This document shows positions 60,701 through 64,000 of a stretch of DNA of 64,000 nt, in pieces (the stretch's first letter is position 1; each line of letters opens with the position of its first letter). Source of the stretch: Streptomyces tendae (lineage in GTDB: Bacteria > Actinomycetota > Actinomycetes > Streptomycetales > Streptomycetaceae); the NCBI RefSeq assembly GCF_014650435.1, contig NZ_BMUY01000022.1, positions 28,656 to 92,655 of the forward strand, in the 5' to 3' direction. The notes below the pieces were generated by a model. It did not search any database. It saw only the letters and a list, made by a program, of their open reading frames with translations, and was not told where the DNA came from. The translations under genes were made by a program, and so were the position numbers.

Positions 60701-61063
60701 ATCACCAGTGGTCTGCTGCGCATCGCCACCGACCTCGGGCTGAAGTCCGTCGCCGACGGCGTCGACCTGCCCGAGCAGATCGTCGCCCTGCGCGCGATGG
60801 GCTGTACGCACGGACAGGGCATGGCGTTCTCCGGCGCCCTGGACGAGTACCGGCTGCGCAGAGCGCTCGGAACCGGCCACTACCCGGTGCCGCACGGGCC
60901 GGCCGAACCGGCCTTCGCGGGCGGCGGCACCGGGGTGTACACCAAGGGTGTCGGCGCCGGCCCCGGGCAGGTCGCCGGGGGTGTCGCCGCCGGACTGCCG
61001 GCCGTCCTGAGTGGTGGCACGGCGCTGCGCTCACATAATGAGACTCCCGTCCCACCCACTTGA
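57749..61063 (+). CDS. cdgC: membrane PAS-GGDEF-EAL protein, probable diguanylate cyclase CdgC
   Basis: A 1104-residue protein if started at ATG 57749; upstream in-frame starts (GTG 57719, GTG 57644) would add 10 or 35 residues and no start has a good ribosome site. The N-terminus is His/Asp and Pro-rich (HDHDHDHD), followed by about ten TM helices (about 110-470), PAS (about 480-600), GGDEF (about 609-775) with GGDEF intact and a preceding RKGD inhibitory site, then an EAL-like domain (about 785-1035) whose EAL reads CAQ and whose DDFG reads DGFG. It should make rather than degrade c-di-GMP. CdgC identity is from memory of S. coelicolor SCO5511. Confidence 0.88.
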   Translation: MDQRSDAAEPPPATLAHDHDHDHDRAPTESGRPPRRPARPALPPPAPAGRPRKAGPAGPPVCAGRGSGADREDPVSPPPVPTLDGALRGQAAPGPLLPRPSAAAGGSPLVRQLVLALACAAYAVGAALGWGSPYVAKIMGDFGLSAAAAAAAVSCFLYARGRRVRFRPAWLLFALSSAMASLGNLVWGWYEVVLRVPVPSPSYADLFFLCFAPPAIVGLLVLAKRPVTKAGWICLGLDAWLIGGSLLTLAWSLALAQAAKAEGGSSVAHSALSVAYPLLDIALVSMVLALHFRRSPVCRSAVNTAIGALGLTVVCDALFTSPLLHNSYRSGQLLDAGWFAGSLLLAYAPWAASRRGRPVPEEEGTGGHSRVVREHLPGQRGAGHRPTSPSVPPPAPPALPGPGQGGERGRYPAARPIAGSLAALTPYLAAAVCTLGILYNVLNGRSVDRVVLLTGGTVVLALVVRQGIMLLDNIVLTQELAQKENHFRSLVQGSSDVIMIAAPNGILRYVSPAAAGVYGRPAEDLVGTELAGLIHPEDLGCVVHEVRRFLAASPVEEPTTRIECRFRSGEGGWLNVESTVNRHHGGLIFNSRDVTERVRLQAQLQHNAEHDPLTDLPNRALFTRRVQQALSGRRASDRNAALRGTAVLFIDLDGFKGVNDTIGHQAGDELLVQAARRLHEAVRKGDTASRLGGDEFAALIVGDGARDRAAREGHIRELADRLRLTLSQPYLIDGNEVRVNASIGVAFAEPGLGAGELLRNADLAMYRAKAGGKGRVELYRPQMQQDVVRKAELATRLRAALHDGEFALLHQPVVSLTDGRITSVCAQARWRSSQGVLFTPAEFLRVTEEGDRTAELDRWVLREAVEQAAERAATGLSVTVAIRIGARRLLDRSMPLGSVEALLTRHGLPPGSLVIELSDIDPRVGLDELDRRLNALRRVGVRIALDGFGSGYAAITALRRLPVDVLKLDRGLVEGVVESARLHKITSGLLRIATDLGLKSVADGVDLPEQIVALRAMGCTHGQGMAFSGALDEYRLRRALGTGHYPVPHGPAEPAFAGGGTGVYTKGVGAGPGQVAGGVAAGLPAVLSGGTALRSHNETPVPPT
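61034..61039 (+). promoter_or_regulatory. -10 element CATAAT of the ilvB leader transcript
   Basis: CATAAT, preceded by TGGTGG (61012-61017, 16-base spacer), lies within the last codons of the upstream gene and 58 bases before the leader peptide ATG. Confidence 0.5.
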
Positions 61064-61096
61064 CAGTGAGTGCGCGCCGGAGGGAAGGTCAGTGCC

Positions 61097-61138
61097 ATGC
61101 GCACCCGAATTCTCGTACTTGGACAGCGCGTCGGCTGA
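61097..61138 (+). CDS. ilvB leader peptide (attenuation)
   Basis: A 13-residue open reading frame, MRTRILVLGQRVG, with Ile, Leu, Val and Leu in consecutive codons (ATT CTC GTA CTT), preceded by GGAGGGAAGG. It precedes ilvB by about 170 bases and is followed by competing hairpins and an intrinsic terminator. This is the classic layout of branched-chain amino acid attenuation: stalling at the Ile-Leu-Val codons would favour antitermination. Confidence 0.92.
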   Translation: MRTRILVLGQRVG

Positions 61139-61148
61139 AGCAGGTGAC

Positions 61149-61166
61149 GTCCGGACCGACCCGGAC
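61149..61166 (+). promoter_or_regulatory. leader pause/antiterminator-type hairpin
   Basis: GTCCGG-ACCGAC-CCGGAC, 10 bases after the leader peptide stop and upstream of the terminator stem. Confidence 0.5.
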
Positions 61167-61191
61167 TCCCCGCGACCCACACCGACGCGCT

Positions 61192-61225
61192 CCCCTCGCT
61201 TGCCTTACGGCACGAGGGGTTTTTT
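61192..61225 (+). terminator. ilvB attenuator (intrinsic terminator)
   Basis: CCCCTCG (61192-61198) pairs with CGAGGGG (61213-61219), with an inner TGCC/GGCA, followed by a T6 run (61220-61225). The U-rich tail is unusual in Streptomyces and marks a genuine Rho-independent terminator ahead of ilvB. Confidence 0.93.
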
Positions 61226-61305
61226 GTTGCACAGGCACCTGCCGAGCAGCAGAAACACCTCGCACAAACCTCGCAAAAACCCTCAGCATCGAGAAGAGAA
61301 CGCCG

Positions 61306-63147
61306 ATGACCGAGCAGGCCACCGGGGCTCATCCGCAGCCCCGGCCCCGATCCGGAGGACAGTCCGCCCCCGAGCACGTCACGGGTGCGCAGTCCCTCAT
61401 TCGCTCTCTCGAGGAGGTCGGCGCCGACACCGTATTCGGCATCCCCGGTGGCACGATCCTTCCGGCCTACGACCCGCTGATGGACTCCACCAAGGTGCGC
61501 CACGTCCTGGTCCGTCACGAGCAGGGCGCGGGCCACGCCGCCACCGGTTACGCCCAGGCCACCGGCAAGGTGGGCGTCTGCATGGCGACCTCGGGACCCG
61601 GTGCCACCAACCTGGTCACCCCGATCGCCGACGCCAACCTGGACTCCGTGCCCCTGGTCGCGATCACCGGGCAGGTGGTCTCCTCCGCGATCGGCACGGA
61701 CGCCTTCCAGGAGGCGGACATCGTCGGCATCACCATGCCGATCACCAAGCACAGCTTCCTGGTCACCAAGGCCGAGGACATCCCCCGGGTGATCGCGCAG
61801 GCGTTCCACATCGCCTCCACCGGCCGCCCCGGCCCCGTCCTGGTCGACATCCCCAAGGACATCCTCCAGAAGAAGACCACCTTCTCCTGGCCGCCGGTCA
61901 TGGACCTGCCCGGCTACCGCCCGGTCACCAAGCCGCACGCCAAGCAGATCCGCGAGGCGGCCAAGCTGATCTCCGCGGCGAAGCGGCCCGTGCTCTACGT
62001 CGGCGGCGGCGTCCTCAAGGCGAAGGCCACCGCCGAGCTGAAGGTCCTGGCCGAGCTGACCGGAGCGCCCGTCACCACCACCCTGATGGCGCTCGGCGCG
62101 TTCCCCGACAGTCACCCGCTGCACGTGGGAATGCCGGGCATGCACGGTGCGGTCACCGCCGTCACCGCGCTGCAGAAGGCCGACCTGATCGTCGCCCTCG
62201 GAGCCCGCTTCGACGACCGCGTCACCGGCAAGCTGGACAGCTTCGCCCCGTACGCCAAGATCGTCCACGCCGACATCGACCCGGCCGAGATCGGCAAGAA
62301 CCGTGCCGCCGACGTCCCGATCGTCGGTGACGCCCGCGAGGTCATCGCCGACCTCGTGCAGGCCGTCCAGAAGGAGCACGACGAGGGCAACAAGGGCGAC
62401 TACACCGCCTGGTGGAAGGACCTGTCCCGCTGGCGGGACACCTACCCCCTGGGCTACGACCAGCCCGAGGACGGCTCGCTCTCCCCGCAGCAGGTCATCG
62501 AGCGCATCGGACAGCTGGCTCCCGAGGGCACGATCTTCGCGGCCGGTGTCGGCCAGCACCAGATGTGGGCCGCGCACTTCGTGCAGTACGACAAGCCCGC
62601 CACCTGGCTGAACTCCGGCGGCGCGGGAACGATGGGCTACGCAGTCCCGGCCGCCATGGGCGCCCAGGCCGGCCGGCCCGACCGCACCGTCTGGGCGATC
62701 GACGGCGACGGCTGCTTCCAGATGACCAACCAGGAACTGACCACCTGCGCCCTGAACAACATCCCGATCAAGGTCGCCGTCATCAACAACGGCGCCCTCG
62801 GGATGGTCCGCCAGTGGCAGACCCTGTTCTACAACCAGCGGTACTCCAACACGGTGCTGCACTCCGGCCCCGACGACGTCAACCCGGACGCCCGCGGCAC
62901 CCGGGTCCCCGACTTCGTGAAGCTGTCGGAGGCCATGGGCTGCTACGCCATCCGCTGCGAGGACCCCGCCGACCTCGACAAGGTGATCGAGGAGGCGAAC
63001 TCCATCAACGACCGCCCCGTCGTCGTCGACTTCATCGTCCACGAGGACGCCATGGTCTGGCCGATGGTCGCCGCCGGCACCTCCAACGACGAGATCATGG
63101 CCGCCCGGGACGTTCGCCCCGACTTCGGCGACAACGAAGACGACTGA
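61306..63147 (+). CDS. ilvB: acetolactate synthase large subunit
   Basis: A 613-residue ThDP enzyme making 2-acetolactate or 2-aceto-2-hydroxybutyrate, the first common step of Val/Leu/Ile synthesis. Motifs: VFGIPGGTILPAYD, VLVRHEQGAGHAATGYA (catalytic Glu), ATSGPGATNLVTPIADA, and the ThDP motif beginning IDGDGCFQMTNQELTTCALN and ending NN. GAGAAGAG lies seven bases upstream of ATG 61306. It is preceded by a leader peptide and attenuator and followed 21 bases later by ilvN, so the genes form an attenuated operon. Confidence 0.98.
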   Translation: MTEQATGAHPQPRPRSGGQSAPEHVTGAQSLIRSLEEVGADTVFGIPGGTILPAYDPLMDSTKVRHVLVRHEQGAGHAATGYAQATGKVGVCMATSGPGATNLVTPIADANLDSVPLVAITGQVVSSAIGTDAFQEADIVGITMPITKHSFLVTKAEDIPRVIAQAFHIASTGRPGPVLVDIPKDILQKKTTFSWPPVMDLPGYRPVTKPHAKQIREAAKLISAAKRPVLYVGGGVLKAKATAELKVLAELTGAPVTTTLMALGAFPDSHPLHVGMPGMHGAVTAVTALQKADLIVALGARFDDRVTGKLDSFAPYAKIVHADIDPAEIGKNRAADVPIVGDAREVIADLVQAVQKEHDEGNKGDYTAWWKDLSRWRDTYPLGYDQPEDGSLSPQQVIERIGQLAPEGTIFAAGVGQHQMWAAHFVQYDKPATWLNSGGAGTMGYAVPAAMGAQAGRPDRTVWAIDGDGCFQMTNQELTTCALNNIPIKVAVINNGALGMVRQWQTLFYNQRYSNTVLHSGPDDVNPDARGTRVPDFVKLSEAMGCYAIRCEDPADLDKVIEEANSINDRPVVVDFIVHEDAMVWPMVAAGTSNDEIMAARDVRPDFGDNEDD

Positions 63148-63168
63148 GCGAGAGAGACCGAAGAGACC

Positions 63169-63693
63169 ATGTCCAAGCACACGCTCTCCGTCCTGGTGGA
63201 GAACACCCCCGGCGTCCTGGCACGGATCACCGCGCTGTTCTCCCGCCGCGGCTTCAACATCGACTCGCTCGCCGTCGGCGTCACCGAGCACCCCGACATC
63301 TCCCGCATCACCATCGTGGTGAGCGTCGAGGACTTCCCGCTGGAGCAGGTGACCAAGCAGCTCAACAAGCTGGTCAACGTGCTCAAGATCGTCGAGCTGG
63401 AGCCCACCCAGGCCGTCCAGCGCGAACTCGTTCTGGTGAAGGTGCGCTCCGACAACGAGACGCGCTCCCAGATCGTCGAGATCGTCCAGTTGTTCCGCGC
63501 CAAGACCGTCGACGTCTCCCCGGAGGCCGTCACCATCGAGGCCACCGGCAGCGGCGACAAGCTGTCCGCCATGCTCAGGATGCTGGAACCGTACGGCATC
63601 AAGGAACTCGTCCAGTCCGGCACGATCGCCATCGGCCGCGGCGCCCGTTCGATCACGGACCGCTCGCTGCGCGCACTCGACCGGTCCGCATAA
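63169..63693 (+). CDS. ilvN: acetolactate synthase small (regulatory) subunit
   Basis: A 174-residue subunit with an N-terminal ACT domain (LSVLVENTPGVLARITALFSRRGFNIDSLAVGVTEHPDISRITIVV, about 5-50) that mediates valine feedback inhibition, and a C-terminal ALS_ss_C domain (about 85-165). The glycine in NTPGVLARI is at the effector-binding loop. It activates and regulates IlvB. It sits 21 bases after ilvB and is separated from ilvC by 117 bases with a hairpin. Confidence 0.97.
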   Translation: MSKHTLSVLVENTPGVLARITALFSRRGFNIDSLAVGVTEHPDISRITIVVSVEDFPLEQVTKQLNKLVNVLKIVELEPTQAVQRELVLVKVRSDNETRSQIVEIVQLFRAKTVDVSPEAVTIEATGSGDKLSAMLRMLEPYGIKELVQSGTIAIGRGARSITDRSLRALDRSA

Positions 63694-63702
63694 CGACGGA
63701 AA

Positions 63703-63731
63703 CGGGCGGCCCCCGGACACGCGGCCGCCCG
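63703..63731 (+). terminator. intercistronic hairpin between ilvN and ilvC
   Basis: CGGGCGGC (63703-63710) pairs with GCCGCCCG (63724-63731). No T-run; it may lower readthrough or stabilise the ilvBN message, so ilvC may have an additional promoter. Confidence 0.6.
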
Positions 63732-63810
63732 CATTCCGAGACCCCGAAACTTCCCTTCCGCCCACCGGCATACGGTGGGACGCAACACCTGCACACAAGG
63801 AGAGAACCCA

Positions 63811-64000
63811 GTGGCCGAGCTGTTCTACGACGCCGACGCCGACCTGTCCATCATCCAGGGCCGCAAGGTCGCGGTCATCGGGTACGGCAGCCAGGGCCAC
63901 GCCCACGCCCTGTCGCTGCGCGACTCCGGTGTCGACGTGCGCGTCGGTCTGCACGAGGGCTCCAAGTCCAAGGCCAAGGCCGAGGAGCAGGGCCTGCGCG
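63811..64000 (+). CDS. ilvC: ketol-acid reductoisomerase, N-terminal part (truncated by window edge)
   Basis: The first 63 codons from GTG 63811, with AAGGAG about nine bases upstream. AELFYDADADLSIIQGRKVAVIGYGSQGHAHALSLRDSGVDV is the standard class I IlvC N-terminus with the NADPH Rossmann motif GYGSQGHA. It isomerises and reduces 2-acetolactate to the dihydroxy acid in Val/Leu/Ile synthesis. The rest of the gene lies beyond the window. Confidence 0.97.
   Translation, partial: MAELFYDADADLSIIQGRKVAVIGYGSQGHAHALSLRDSGVDVRVGLHEGSKSKAKAEEQGLR

Noticed and set aside
57632..60895. 1087-residue minus-strand open frame opposite the GGDEF-EAL gene
   Set aside because: Shadow frame caused by third-position GC; sequence is Arg/Gly/Asp/His-rich with no domain, and the opposite strand has a clear GGDEF protein.

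Overview
This is a high-GC chromosomal segment from a Streptomyces species. The evidence is codon use, the frequency of GTG starts, the characteristic dispersed intergenic repeats, and the gene order. From memory, that order closely follows the S. coelicolor stretch running from the pierisin-like toxin gene ScARP (SCO5461) to ilvC (SCO5514). The species is not determined here, and all ortholog names are recognised by family and context, not by a database search.

Layout. 1-6 kb: the end of a secreted pierisin/Scabin-like ADP-ribosyltransferase, a divergent GNAT/MerR pair, a small EF-hand protein, an F420-dependent NADP reductase-like protein, a GH25 lysozyme-like enzyme, a secreted zinc D-Ala-D-Ala peptidase and an MHS-type MFS transporter. 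6.3-11.1 kb: a two-gene cassette, a Trypco1-like small protein followed by a 1464-residue trypsin/nSTAND-NTPase/TM/beta-propeller protein. It lies between the MFS gene and sdaA, looks like an accessory insertion, and is the best candidate for an under-described conflict or signalling system. 11.2-15.9 kb: a leftward glycine/serine catabolic cluster gcvT-gcvH-glyA-sdaA under a tandem glycine riboswitch. 16-18.5 kb: a P-loop protein and two SseB-like paralogues. 18.8-25.3 kb: an oligopeptide ABC transporter operon (permease, binding protein, permease, ATPase, ATPase) with the same gene order as bldK.

25.3-30.2 kb: a TRIC-type membrane protein, an erythromycin-esterase-like gene divergent from a double-HTH MerR (TioE-like) regulator, a thioesterase, and a FabR-like TetR regulator divergent from small membrane proteins. 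30.3-39.4 kb: cysteine desulfurase and mnmA (tRNA 2-thiouridine), an amidase between them, a hydrolase, DUF427, LOG-family and SDR proteins, a MetE-like protein and ligA. 39.6-41.8 kb: rmdB, a c-di-GMP GGDEF-EAL enzyme. 42-46.7 kb: DUF4267, a cupin, and gatC-gatA-small membrane protein-gatB (tRNA-dependent amidation). 46.9-57.6 kb: an MMPL exporter with an overlapping GNAT gene, small conserved proteins, a large ATPase-LuxR regulator, a lipoprotein sugar dehydrogenase, an aldo/keto reductase and a 2-hydroxyacid dehydrogenase. 57.7-61.1 kb: a second c-di-GMP protein (probable CdgC; intact GGDEF, degenerate EAL). 61-64 kb: ilvB-ilvN-ilvC behind a branched-chain-amino-acid leader peptide and attenuator.

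Regulation is unusually readable here: a glycine riboswitch, a transcription attenuator, several palindromic operators, and a recurring -10 hexamer six to seven bases before the start codon, which suggests many leaderless transcripts.
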